From the NCBI GenBank assembly GCA_003240775.1, contig QFNI01000041.1, forward strand, positions 1 through 34,921: a stretch of DNA of 34,921 nucleotides, in the 5' to 3' direction. A program made the translations under genes and the position numbers. The stretch is from Mesorhizobium amorphae. GTDB taxonomy: Bacteria; Pseudomonadota; Alphaproteobacteria; Rhizobiales; Rhizobiaceae. Of the stretch, positions 25,998 to 33,635 are shown one piece after another. Position 1 is the first letter of the stretch, and each line of letters starts with the position of its first letter. The notes below the pieces were generated by a model. The model made no database searches. It worked only from the letters and a program-made list of their open reading frames with translations, and was not told where the DNA came from.

Positions 25998-26888
25998 TCA
26001 ACGCTGGCAGACCGGGCAATAGAAGGTGGAGCGCCCGCTCTGGACGATCCGCGTGATCACGCCCGAGCAGGAAAGCTTGGGGCAGGGCTCGCCTTCGCGG
26101 TCATATACGCTGAAGCGATGCTGGAATGAGCCTTCCGATCCATCCGCCTGACGGTAGTCGCGCAAGGAGGACCCTCCCGCCTCGATGGCATCCCTGATCA
26201 CCGAGCGCACGGCCTCCGCCAGGCGTTCGGCGCGCTGGGAGCTCCGGCCGGAGGCGGGCGCGATCGTGCCGGCCAGCCGGCGTGGGGAAAGCCCCGCCCG
26301 CCACAGCGCCTCGGACACATAGATGTTGCCCAAGCCCGCGATCAGCGTCTGGTCGAGTAGAGCTGCCTTGAGCGGCGTTGCCTTGTTGCGGAAGAGCGCA
26401 CCCAAGGTCGCGCCGTCGAGAGTGTTGCCGGTGGGCTCTATGCCCAAGCAATCCAGCATCGGGTGGGAAGCCGGCGCCTCCTCGGCAAACAGCATGAAGC
26501 CGAAGCGGCGGGGGTCGTTGAAGACGACGCGGCACGACCCGAAGCGCGGCGAAAGCAGATGGAACACGACATGGTCGTGCTTCTCGGCGTCCGAACGAGG
26601 GTGATGGAACACGCCGGGCGTCGTTTCCTCGCCACCCGAAAGCACCCGGAACGAACCGGACATGCCGAGATGGCAGATCAGCGCCGGCCCCGTGTCGAGA
26701 TGGATCAGCAGATACTTCGCCCGGCGTCCGAGGCCCGTGACGGTGCGGCCGGCGAGGCGGGTCGTGAAGCCATCGGGCAGCGGAAATCGCAGGTTGGGGC
26801 GGCGCGCTTCCACCTCCAGGATGCGCGCCCCCTCCATGGCGGGTTCGAGGCCGCGACGGACGGTTTCGACTTCGGGCAATTCAGGCAC
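25998..26888 (-). CDS. mutM: Formamidopyrimidine-DNA glycosylase (Fpg/MutM)
   Basis: A 296-residue bifunctional glycosylase/AP-lyase that excises 8-oxoguanine and ring-opened purines. After Met removal the catalytic Pro is the first residue (PELPEVETVRRG), which fixes the GTG start at 26888. The helix-2-turn-helix region (around QTLIAGLGNIYVSEAL) is present. The zinc finger has Cys at C-P-K-L-S-C (four residues between, not two as in E. coli) and C-P-V-C near the end, a spacing I recall as common in alphaproteobacteria. The open frame upstream to 27179 lies inside deoB. The start overlaps the deoB stop by 8 nt, so the two are likely translated from one mRNA. Confidence 0.95.
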   Translation of the reverse strand: MPELPEVETVRRGLEPAMEGARILEVEARRPNLRFPLPDGFTTRLAGRTVTGLGRRAKYLLIHLDTGPALICHLGMSGSFRVLSGGEETTPGVFHHPRSDAEKHDHVVFHLLSPRFGSCRVVFNDPRRFGFMLFAEEAPASHPMLDCLGIEPTGNTLDGATLGALFRNKATPLKAALLDQTLIAGLGNIYVSEALWRAGLSPRRLAGTIAPASGRSSQRAERLAEAVRSVIRDAIEAGGSSLRDYRQADGSEGSFQHRFSVYDREGEPCPKLSCSGVITRIVQSGRSTFYCPVCQR

Positions 26889-28113
26889 GGATGTCTTCCA
26901 GAAAGGATCGGCCATGAGGCCCGGGCAGGAGGCCGAGATGGGCGGCGAGCGTTTCGCCGATGTCGGCAAAGGTCGGGCGCAGGCCCGCCGCGCCGCCCGA
27001 GGCACCCGGCAGGAAACCCAGCACGGGCACGCGCTCGCGTGTGTGGTCGGTGCCGTGCCATGTGGGGTCGCAGCCGTGGTCGGCAGTGAGCACCAGCATG
27101 TCCCCTTTGCTGAGCCGTGCAATCGCCTCGGGCAAGCGGCGGTCGAAGGCTTCCAGGGCCGCCGCATAGCCCGCCACATCGCGGCGGTGGCCGAAATTCA
27201 TGTCGAAGTCGACGAAGTTCGCGAAGACCAGATCGCCATCTCCCGCTTCGTCCATGAGCGCCAGGCTCTTCTCCCACACCGCGTCGTTGCCGGACGCCTT
27301 GTGGGACACGGAAACCCCCTGGCCTGCGAAGATGTCAGAGATCTTGCCGACCCCATGCACCCGCCCGCCCGCCTTTTGCGTGCGGTCGAGCAGGGTGGGC
27401 TCGGGAGGCGGCACTGCGAAGTCACGCCGGTTGCCCGTGCGGACGAAGCTGTCTTTGTCCTCGCCCGTGAAGGGCCGCGCGATCACCCGGCCGATGTTGA
27501 GGGGATCGACCAGTCGCCGCGCGAGCAGGCAGAGCGAAAGCAGGCGGTCGAGCCCGAAGCTTTCCTCATGGGCCGCGATCTGAAGAACGGAGTCGGCCGA
27601 CGTATAGAGAATGGGCTTGCCCGTCACCACGTGCTCCTCGCCCAGGTCGCGGATGATGTCCGTGCCCGAGGCGTGGCGGTTTCCGAGGATGCCGGGAAGA
27701 CCGGCCTCGCGGGTGATTGCCTCCGTCAGCCCGCTCGGCAAAGCGGGCACGGTCTGGGGGAAGTAGCCCCAGGCGAACGGCACGGGAAGCCCCGCGATCT
27801 CCCAATGGCCCGACGGCGTGTCCTTGCCCTTGGAGGTTTCGGACGCAGCCCCATGGAACGAGCCGGAGAGAAGGGGGGTGTCGCCCAGCGGATCTTTCCC
27901 GCAAGCGAGCCTCGCCGCCCGCCCCAGTCCGAGCGCGTTCAAGTTCGGAAGATGCAAGGGGCCGCTTCTCAGGCCCTCTCGGTCGGCCCGGCCTTCGCGC
28001 GCAGCACTTGCGATGTGGCCCAGCGTGTTCGCGCCCTCGTCGCCGTAATCGGCCGCATCGGCCGCACCGCCGATGCCGAAAGAGTCGAGAACGAAGAGGA
28101 ATGCGCGGGCCAT
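26881..28113 (-). CDS. deoB: Phosphopentomutase (DeoB)
   Basis: A 410-residue phosphopentomutase of the alkaline-phosphatase superfamily that interconverts ribose/deoxyribose 1- and 5-phosphates in nucleoside salvage. Seen: N-terminal metal-site D10 in LDSFGIGG, the phospho-acceptor region DTPSGHWE, NFVDFDMNFGHRRD, and the second metal motif LTADHGCDPTWHGTDHTRE near residue 345. The length is slightly above the E. coli protein (407). ATG 28113 begins the conserved MARAFLFVLDSFG. It overlaps mutM downstream and follows the TadE-type gene by 76 bp. No deoA/deoC or cdd genes lie beside it in this window. Confidence 0.95.
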   Translation of the reverse strand: MARAFLFVLDSFGIGGAADAADYGDEGANTLGHIASAAREGRADREGLRSGPLHLPNLNALGLGRAARLACGKDPLGDTPLLSGSFHGAASETSKGKDTPSGHWEIAGLPVPFAWGYFPQTVPALPSGLTEAITREAGLPGILGNRHASGTDIIRDLGEEHVVTGKPILYTSADSVLQIAAHEESFGLDRLLSLCLLARRLVDPLNIGRVIARPFTGEDKDSFVRTGNRRDFAVPPPEPTLLDRTQKAGGRVHGVGKISDIFAGQGVSVSHKASGNDAVWEKSLALMDEAGDGDLVFANFVDFDMNFGHRRDVAGYAAALEAFDRRLPEAIARLSKGDMLVLTADHGCDPTWHGTDHTRERVPVLGFLPGASGGAAGLRPTFADIGETLAAHLGLLPGPHGRSFLEDIRA

Positions 28114-28189
28114 GGGGGAGGGCGGTGCCTGAAATGCGTCCAGGCAATCAGATATGGCCGTCCGCGCCCCGGTGCAATCGCTTCGGGTC

Positions 28190-28792
28190 TCAGCAATCCT
28201 TGCAAAGGATGGCGTCGCTCTGGCGCGGGCGAAGATGGTAGGTCTCGCCCATGGAGACGTTGGGGATCGCGGTGTCGAGAATGCCGAGCGGCTTCGTGTT
28301 GGCCGCGCTCCAGGTCAGAACCGGCTCATAATCCAAATGGCCCTGCACGCGGATCAGGAACCCCTTGGCGACCAGGAGGCGGTCGGGAACGGTGACGGTC
28401 GACCCCGGCGCGAAAGGCGGCGAAGACGTCATCTTGCCGTTCACGAGGCGGCGCGACCAGGCGACCGTGGCCTGGGGCTTCGAGGCGTCGCTCATCCTGA
28501 TCGCGGTCACCGTGATCTCGGGCTTGGAGCGGTTGTAGGGCTGCACCAAGGCCTCGCCGATCTGCATGATGGCCTTCACCTCGTCGCTGGTGATCTCGGG
28601 CTGCTGGGTGATCAGGTCCGCCACCATGGAGCCGATGCGGGAGACCTTCTTGGAAACCTCCACCGCCTGCGACACCTCCATCGACAGGAAGTAGCAGCAC
28701 AAGAGCACGGGCGCGATCAGGGCGAACTCGGTCGCGGCCACGCCCCGGCGGTCGGCAAGGAAACGTTTCAGGCGCATCGCCATCTCAATCAT
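28190..28792 (-). CDS. TadE/TadF-type pseudopilin (second of two)
   Basis: A 200-residue protein with a type-IV-like leader: basic start, then RRG followed by VAATEFALIAPVLL, giving cleavage after G17 and Glu at +5 and Phe at +6. A single hydrophobic segment (about 18-40) and an extracytoplasmic domain of about 150 residues follow, with only a few Cys (CKDC at the very end). This is the architecture of TadE/TadF minor pseudopilins, processed by the CpaA-type peptidase and needed for Flp pilus assembly. The ATG 28792 overlaps the upstream gene's stop by 8 nt; ATGs at 28783 or 28777 are equally possible. It is far shorter than a vWA-containing TadG. Confidence 0.82.
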   Translation of the reverse strand: MIEMAMRLKRFLADRRGVAATEFALIAPVLLCCYFLSMEVSQAVEVSKKVSRIGSMVADLITQQPEITSDEVKAIMQIGEALVQPYNRSKPEITVTAIRMSDASKPQATVAWSRRLVNGKMTSSPPFAPGSTVTVPDRLLVAKGFLIRVQGHLDYEPVLTWSAANTKPLGILDTAIPNVSMGETYHLRPRQSDAILCKDC

Positions 28793-29324
28793 CGAAGGGC
28801 TCGTTCTGCCAGGTGACGGTCGCGAAGTGCAGCGAGGTCCCGTCCTTGAGGTTCGACATGGACGCGCGCAGGAAATCCGTCAGCACCGGCCAGCGGTAGA
28901 AGACGCGCAGCATGTTCTTGCTCTGGCTCATGCCGGGTTTGACGTCGATGCCGGTCTCGTCGATCTCGCCCGTGCTGGTGATCCGCACGCGGACCTTGGC
29001 GGCCTCCTCGAAAGTGGGGAACTCGCGCAGGTCCACGATCATGCTGTCCTCGCAGTTCTTGGACACGACCATGATCTCGATATCTTCGCAGAGCCGCGTC
29101 TTGAGGCCGGACTCCGTGATGTCGGCGGCCTTGAGCCTCCCGGTGCGGATTTCCCGCGCCAGGTTTTCCGTCGCGTTGGCGAGAACCTGCGAGCCCGCAA
29201 AGGAGATGCAGCTTTCCAGGATGGCGAAAGTGACGAAGGCGAAGGGAAGCGCGAGCATCGCGAACTCAACGCCCGTTGCGCCGCTGCGGTCACGCAGGAA
29301 GGGCGCGAGCAGCCACCGCCGCAT
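28785..29324 (-). CDS. tadE: TadE-type pseudopilin (first of two)
   Basis: A 179-residue TadE-like minor pseudopilin. The leader ends at G15 (RDRSG), followed by ATGVEFAMLALPFAFVTFAI with Glu at +5, then a single membrane helix and an extracytoplasmic part carrying Cys in LCEDIEIMVVSKNCEDS that may form a disulfide. ATG 29324 is preferred over 29375: it has a GAGGCGAGGG ribosome region and gives the normal short charged start. It overlaps the next pseudopilin gene by up to 8 nt. The pair is encoded opposite to the cpa genes but within the same pilus locus; processing by the CpaA encoded at 30582 is expected. Confidence 0.85.
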   Translation of the reverse strand: MRRWLLAPFLRDRSGATGVEFAMLALPFAFVTFAILESCISFAGSQVLANATENLAREIRTGRLKAADITESGLKTRLCEDIEIMVVSKNCEDSMIVDLREFPTFEEAAKVRVRITSTGEIDETGIDVKPGMSQSKNMLRVFYRWPVLTDFLRASMSNLKDGTSLHFATVTWQNEPFDD

Positions 29325-29486
29325 GCCCTCGCCTCGGGCGCCCCGACCAGCTGGGATGTTGAGGCCTGGAAGCATCGCCTGTCTGTGCCCTCGACGTTTC
29401 GCGACCGTCGGCCGCTCTTTGATCAGGCAGCTCTAGCGCAGAAGGATTTGCGTCCAGGTTCCTCATGCCGCGCGATTTGCAGGGAT

Positions 29487-29515
29487 CGAGGCAAGATGGC
29501 GTTCACCTTGCCTCG
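29487..29515 (-). other. Stem-loop after the solo CpaC-N gene, no U tract
   Basis: A perfect 9-bp stem (29487-29495 with 29507-29515; GAGGCAAG against CTTGCCTC plus one C-G pair) and an 11-nt loop, about 10 bp past the stop at 29525. No U tract follows, so it may stabilise a 3' end or help Rho-dependent termination. Confidence 0.5.
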
Positions 29516-29524
29516 GCGCGTGGT

Positions 29525-29947
29525 TCAGTTGGTTCCGATCTCGGTGTCGGACTGGCGCTCCGCCTCGCTCTTGTAGGAGCCCTCGCAATAAGGCGTGCAG
29601 GACAGCGTCTGGACGCTCGCCCGGCGATACACGCGCACCGAGCTCGCATTCTCGCGCGACACCACGACCTGATCCTCGAGGATCGTGCCGCCATCGGAGT
29701 CCAGCACCACCACATTCGTCACGCCGAAGCCGCGGCCCGTCAGGATCAGCGTGCGCGCATCCTGAACGGATGCGTCGGCGATGGCGGGATTGCCGATCAC
29801 CACCGTGTCGGCCGCGCGGTCGAGCTTGAGGATCTTGGCCTGGTTCATGGAAATGCCGATGCCGCCTTCGGCCAGCGCGGATGTGGCGAAGAAGCCAAGG
29901 GTGACCAGGGCGGAGCCGAGGCCAAGGAGGTGTGCGGCGCGCGCCAT
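29525..29947 (-). CDS. Exported solo CpaC N-terminal-domain protein (pilus assembly)
   Basis: A 140-residue protein with a signal peptide (hydrophobic stretch about 6-24, cleavage near ALA-E at 27) and one domain (about 29-103). That domain matches the N-terminal pilus-assembly domain of CpaC-type secretins (T2SS-T3SS_pil_N, PF13629). The motifs LDRAADTVVIGNPAIADASV and TNVVVLDSDGG mirror LDLPADAYDVLVANPAVADA and TNIIVFGPNGE in the cpaC product at 32074. It has no secretin domain. Two Cys (C117, C121) in the tail may form a disulfide. ATG 29947 is used; the open frame to 30073 enters the promoter region. It is divergent from the Flp pilin gene. Possible roles are a periplasmic partner or stabiliser of the secretin ring. 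Confidence 0.82.
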   Translation of the reverse strand: MARAAHLLGLGSALVTLGFFATSALAEGGIGISMNQAKILKLDRAADTVVIGNPAIADASVQDARTLILTGRGFGVTNVVVLDSDGGTILEDQVVVSRENASSVRVYRRASVQTLSCTPYCEGSYKSEAERQSDTEIGTN

Positions 29948-30236
29948 GCTGAAGCTCTCGCGGTGAAGACCGGTTGTGATGGTTGCCAAGACGTTGACAG
30001 CGAATGGTGAATGCAGGGTTAATTTCGACCGAGGATATCGCGTTGCTTGCGCTGCATTGCGGAATTGCGCCATTCAGTGGCGGTTAACCCTCGCATCCCT
30101 TCGATTTCTTCAACAAATCGGTAAGGCCGTTTGTTAAGTCGATCGCAACAGCTCTTTTCTAGATTGTGCTCATCCGATCGACACGTCAGATGCCTCGACG
30201 GAATTGCTGCAACAACCGGAGTGACTAGGAGCTCTC
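29948..30236. promoter_or_regulatory. Divergent regulatory region between solo CpaC-N gene and flp
   Basis: This is 289 bp of relatively AT-rich sequence between divergent genes. It contains TTAACC half sites of CtrA type on both strands (30084-30089 plus, 30017-30022 minus, each continuing as TTAACCCT) and a further TTAA at 30134-30137. No confident -35/-10 pair was picked. CtrA controls pilA in Caulobacter; a similar arrangement here is inferred. Confidence 0.45.
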
Positions 30237-30410
30237 ATGACCAAGCTTGTTTCCCGTTTCCTCAAGGACGAATCCGGCGCGACCGCCATCGAATACGGCC
30301 TGATCGCTGCCCTCATCGCCATCGCCATCATGGTCGGCGCCGGCCAGCTCGGCGAAAGCCTCAACACCAAGTTCGAAGAAATCTCGACCGCCGTCGACGA
30401 CGCTTCGTAA
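30237..30410 (+). CDS. flp: Flp/Fap-type major pilin
   Basis: A 57-residue Flp pilin precursor. A short basic leader (MTKLVSRFLKDESG) is cut after G14. The mature chain begins ATAIEYGLIAALIAIAIM with Glu at +5 and Tyr at +6, the Flp signature, followed by one hydrophobic helix and a short polar tail ending VDDAS. The ATG has an AGGAG site 6 nt upstream. It is the major subunit of the Tad/Cpa adhesive pilus, is processed by the CpaA encoded 171 bp downstream and is exported through CpaC. A strong stem-loop follows the stop. Confidence 0.95.
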   Translation: MTKLVSRFLKDESGATAIEYGLIAALIAIAIMVGAGQLGESLNTKFEEISTAVDDAS

Positions 30411-30446
30411 GACTTGGCGCGCTCGCCGCGCACGAATGATCGCAAT

Positions 30447-30483
30447 GCTTCGAGGCCATCTCCGCAAGGGGGTGGCCTCAAGC
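30447..30483 (+). other. Long stem-loop with GCAA tetraloop after flp, no U tract
   Basis: A 12-bp stem with two G-U pairs (30452-30463 with 30468-30479) closes on a GCAA loop. After a one-base bulge it continues with GCTT (30447-30450) against AAGC (30480-30483). No T run follows. It lies 36 nt past the pilin stop, which suits a 3' stabiliser or processing point that lets pilin mRNA accumulate above the cpa genes. Confidence 0.6.
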
Positions 30484-30581
30484 TTAACGGGGTGCGAGAG
30501 CCTCGCCGGGGTTTCACTGCCAGCGCGTCGTCATCGTGACCCAAGGTGCTGGTGCGTGATCGTCAATCGAAGGAGCCGCAG

Positions 30582-31100
30582 ATGCTGGAGACGCTGATCT
30601 TCGTCGTGTTTCCTTTCGCCATGGTGTTCGCGGCGATATCGGATCTCTTGTCCATGAAGATCCAGAACAGGGTCTCCGTGATCCTCGTTCTCACCTTCGC
30701 CGTGGTCGCGCCATTCGCCGGAATGGGCTGGACGGCCTTCTCACTGCATTTCGCTGCCGGACTTCTCGCGCTCGTGATGACCTTCGGTCTGTTCGCCGCG
30801 GGCGGCATGGGTGGGGGAGACGCCAAGCTGATCTCGGCCACCGCACTTTGGATGGGGCTGTCGCCGCTGCTCGCGGAATATCTTCTCTACTCGGCGGCAC
30901 TTGGCGGCCTCTTGACGCTCCTCATTCTCGCGTTGCGCGCTTCGCCGCTTTCCGTGCTGGCTGGAGCCAACGGCTTCCTGCCACACATCTTCAACACCAA
31001 GCTGGGCGTTCCCTATGGCGTGGCGCTTGGCGGGGCGGGGCTCCTGCTCGCGCCTGAGACGCCCTTGATGCAGTGGGCGCTCGCACGCCTCGGCGGCTGA
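30582..31100 (+). CDS. cpaA: CpaA/TadV prepilin peptidase
   Basis: A 172-residue inner-membrane aspartic peptidase of family A24 that cleaves the leaders of Flp and TadE/F pilins. Catalytic Asp pair: D21 (ISDLLSMKIQNR) and D80 in GMGGGDAK. Five or six hydrophobic segments; the N-terminal methylase domain of larger PilD enzymes is absent, as in TadV. ATG 30582 has a perfect AAGGAG site 8 nt upstream, favouring it over the open frame from 30546. A 155-bp gap then separates it from cpaB. Confidence 0.93.
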   Translation: MLETLIFVVFPFAMVFAAISDLLSMKIQNRVSVILVLTFAVVAPFAGMGWTAFSLHFAAGLLALVMTFGLFAAGGMGGGDAKLISATALWMGLSPLLAEYLLYSAALGGLLTLLILALRASPLSVLAGANGFLPHIFNTKLGVPYGVALGGAGLLLAPETPLMQWALARLGG

Positions 31101-31143
31101 TTGTGCCCGTAACGTTGAATTAATCACGCTCGTAAGCATCCCG

Positions 31144-31159
31144 TTAACCGTAATTTGAC
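31144..31159 (+). promoter_or_regulatory. CtrA-type site in the cpaA-cpaB gap
   Basis: TTAACCGTAATTTGAC fits the CtrA consensus TTAA-N7-TTAAC with one mismatch (TTGAC). It lies about 97 bp upstream of the cpaB ATG in a 155-bp gap that also has two GANTC sites (GAGTC at about 31174 and GATTC at about 31234). It suggests cell-cycle control of cpaB onward. Confidence 0.45.
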
Positions 31160-31255
31160 GGTTCCTGACCCAGAGTCACATCCAACGCGGAACGTGACAG
31201 AAGACCGAAAAAGGCTCCCCACCCCGCGCTTCGGATTCTTGCGAGGTGGAAACGG

Positions 31256-32077
31256 ATGCCTGCATCCCGCATCATCATATTGGGCGTTGCCGCAGCTGCC
31301 GCCGGCGGTGCGGGCTATGTCGCCAAAAACATTTCGGACGTGTCTCCGCCTTCGGTGGTGGAGGTTCAGCCGCAGACGCCGCAGATCGCGCTGACGGACG
31401 TGCTCGTCGTCTCGGCCGACGTGCCGATGGGGGCGCCCATCGACGGGCAGCTCACCTGGGAAAGCTGGCCCTCCTCCAACGTTTCCGACGGCTACATCAC
31501 CAAGTCGAGCGATCCTGAAGGCCTCGATACCTTCAAGGCATCGGTCGCGCGTGTCGCGCTTTATGGCGGCGAGCCGCTGCGCAAGAACAAGCTGATCGGC
31601 GAAGGCCAGAGCTTCATGTCGGCCATTCTGCCGCCGGGCAAGCGTGCCATCGCCACCCAGATCGCGGCCGACACCTCGGCCGGCGGATTCATTCTGCCCA
31701 ACGACTATGTGGACGTGATCATGACCCGTCGACAGACGGCCCCGCAAGGCGGCGCGCCGGTCGAAGGCTTCGAGACCGAAACGGTGCTCAAGAACATCAA
31801 GGTGCTGGCGATCGACCAGACCATCCAGGAAGGCGAGGACGGCAAGCGCACCAAGGTGGGCGAGACGGCAACGCTCGAACTGACGCCGCAGCAGGCCGAG
31901 ATCATCACGGTGGCCCAGCAGATGGCTGACCGGCTGACGCTTTCGCTGCGCTCGATCACGGATACGCAGGAAAAGATCACCGACGAGGCCGACCACCTCG
32001 TCTCGGGCAACGGCCGGAAAGGAACCGTGCGCCTGATCAAGCAGGGCGAAGTGACGGAAGTGGGAGCACGCAAATGA
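31256..32077 (+). CDS. cpaB: Flp pilus assembly protein CpaB/RcpC
   Basis: A 273-residue CpaB with one N-terminal transmembrane helix (about 5-25) and a periplasmic part: an SAF domain (about 48-115, LVVSADVPMGAPIDGQLTWE) and a conserved RcpC domain (about 118-260) with LPPGKRAIATQIAAD and LPNDYVDVIMTR. It is thought to act with the CpaC secretin, perhaps in gating or stabilising it. ATG 31256 sits behind a GAGGTGG region. Its stop overlaps the cpaC start (ATGA at 32074-32077), so the two are translated together. Confidence 0.92.
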   Translation: MPASRIIILGVAAAAAGGAGYVAKNISDVSPPSVVEVQPQTPQIALTDVLVVSADVPMGAPIDGQLTWESWPSSNVSDGYITKSSDPEGLDTFKASVARVALYGGEPLRKNKLIGEGQSFMSAILPPGKRAIATQIAADTSAGGFILPNDYVDVIMTRRQTAPQGGAPVEGFETETVLKNIKVLAIDQTIQEGEDGKRTKVGETATLELTPQQAEIITVAQQMADRLTLSLRSITDTQEKITDEADHLVSGNGRKGTVRLIKQGEVTEVGARK

Positions 32078-33621
32078 ACGCCAAGCTCGGGTTGAAGCGG
32101 GCAGCACTCGCGTTCGGCATGGGCGCGGCAGCCCTGGCGCTTTGCACGGGCCTTTAGGCTCCCGCGCAGGCCGGCGGCGCATTGAACGACGCCGACTACG
32201 CCACTGCCGCTTCGGGCTATGCCAAGCGCACCAAGCTCGGCCTCAACAAGTCGCTCGTGCTCGACTTGCCGGCGGACGCCTATGACGTCCTGGTGGCCAA
32301 TCCCGCCGTGGCGGATGCGGTAACCCGCACCGCGCGCCGCATCTACCTGTTCGGCAAGGCGGTCGGGCAGACCAACATCATCGTGTTCGGCCCGAACGGT
32401 GAACAGATCGCCTATTACGACATCGAGGTCGAACGCGACGTGGCGGGCCTCGAACTCTACATCAAGCGCTTCCTGCCCAGCTCCGACATCAGCGTGGAGC
32501 TTCTCAACGACAACGTGGTGCTGACGGGGACGGTCGAAACGCCGCTCGATGCCCGCCGCGCGGCCCAGCTTGCCGAAGCGTTCGTGTCGGGCGGTGAGGC
32601 GACCACGGGTCAGTATTCCCAGACTGCCGCCGGCGGCTCCTCCGACAGCGGCGTTGCCATCAACAACCCCGACGAAGCCCGCCGCATCAGCCGGATCCTG
32701 AACCTGATCCAGATCATCGGCGAGGATCAGGTGACCTTGAAGGTCACGGTGGCCGAGGTGCAGCGCTCGGTGATGAAACAGCTTGGCGTCAGCCTGCTCG
32801 CCAACGGCAACTCCAATGGCATTTCCTGGGGCACTTTCTCGGATGCCATCAGCGGCCTAGGCAAGCCGCTTAGCCAGTCGGGCACCTCGATCGGCACTTC
32901 GGTGATCGACGCCTATCTCAACGCCATGGAGCAGTCGGGGGTCATGAAGACACTGGCTGAACCCACTTTGACCGCCGTTTCTGGCGAAAAAGCCACTTTC
33001 CGCGTCGGTGGCGAGTTCAACCTCGTGACCGGCCAAGACACAGAACACGGCGAGGATGGCAAGCCGGACAAGGTTCTCTATGACATCGAGAAGATCGACT
33101 ACGGCATCGGTTTAGAATTCCAGCCGGTGGTTCTTTCGCCAGGCCGGATAAGCCTCAAGATCCGCACACAGGTCTCGGAGCCGACGACCGAAGGTTCGGT
33201 GATGATGTCGACGGGGCTGCGAGGTGTGCCAGGCAGCAATCTTATCTCGATCCGCAAGCGTTTGGCCGACACGACGGTGGAACTGCCCTCCGGCGGCTCC
33301 ATGATGATCGCGGGCCTCGTGCGCGACGACGTTCGACAGGCCGTGAATGGCTTGCCCGGCTTGTCCAAGCTGCCCGTGCTCGGCACCCTGTTCCGCTCGC
33401 GAGACTTCGTGCGCAACGAGAGCGAGCTCGTGATCATCGTCACGCCCTATCTCGCGCGGCCCGTCGCTCGCAACGAACTGGCCAAGCCAGACGACAACTT
33501 CAATGCGGCAAGCGATGGCGCAGGCATGTTCCTCGGCCGCGTGAACCGCGTCTACGGCACCATGAAAACCGACAAGCCCGCCGGCCGCTACCACGGCGTC
33601 GTCGGCTTCATCTACAAGTGA
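32074..33621 (+). CDS. cpaC: CpaC/RcpA outer-membrane secretin, signal peptide broken by an in-frame TAG at codon 28
   Basis: The outer-membrane secretin of the Flp pilus. From ATG 32074 (ATGA overlap with cpaB) the frame reads MNAKLGLKRAALAFGMGAAA, then LALCTGL, a TAG at 32155-32157, then APAQAGGALND and an intact run to 33621. Codons 1-38 look like one signal peptide with cleavage after AQA, so the TAG interrupts it. Downstream domains: CpaC-N (about 50-125), BON-like (about 125-175) and the secretin channel (about 215-465) ending VIIVTPYLARPV; all are undamaged. A downstream TTG at 32182 could give 479 residues without a signal, which could not be exported by Sec. It is either a recent nonsense mutation (TCG to TAG is simplest), a sequencing error or a suppressed stop. 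Confidence 0.85.
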
Positions 33622-33635
33622 GCGGGAACTCCACG

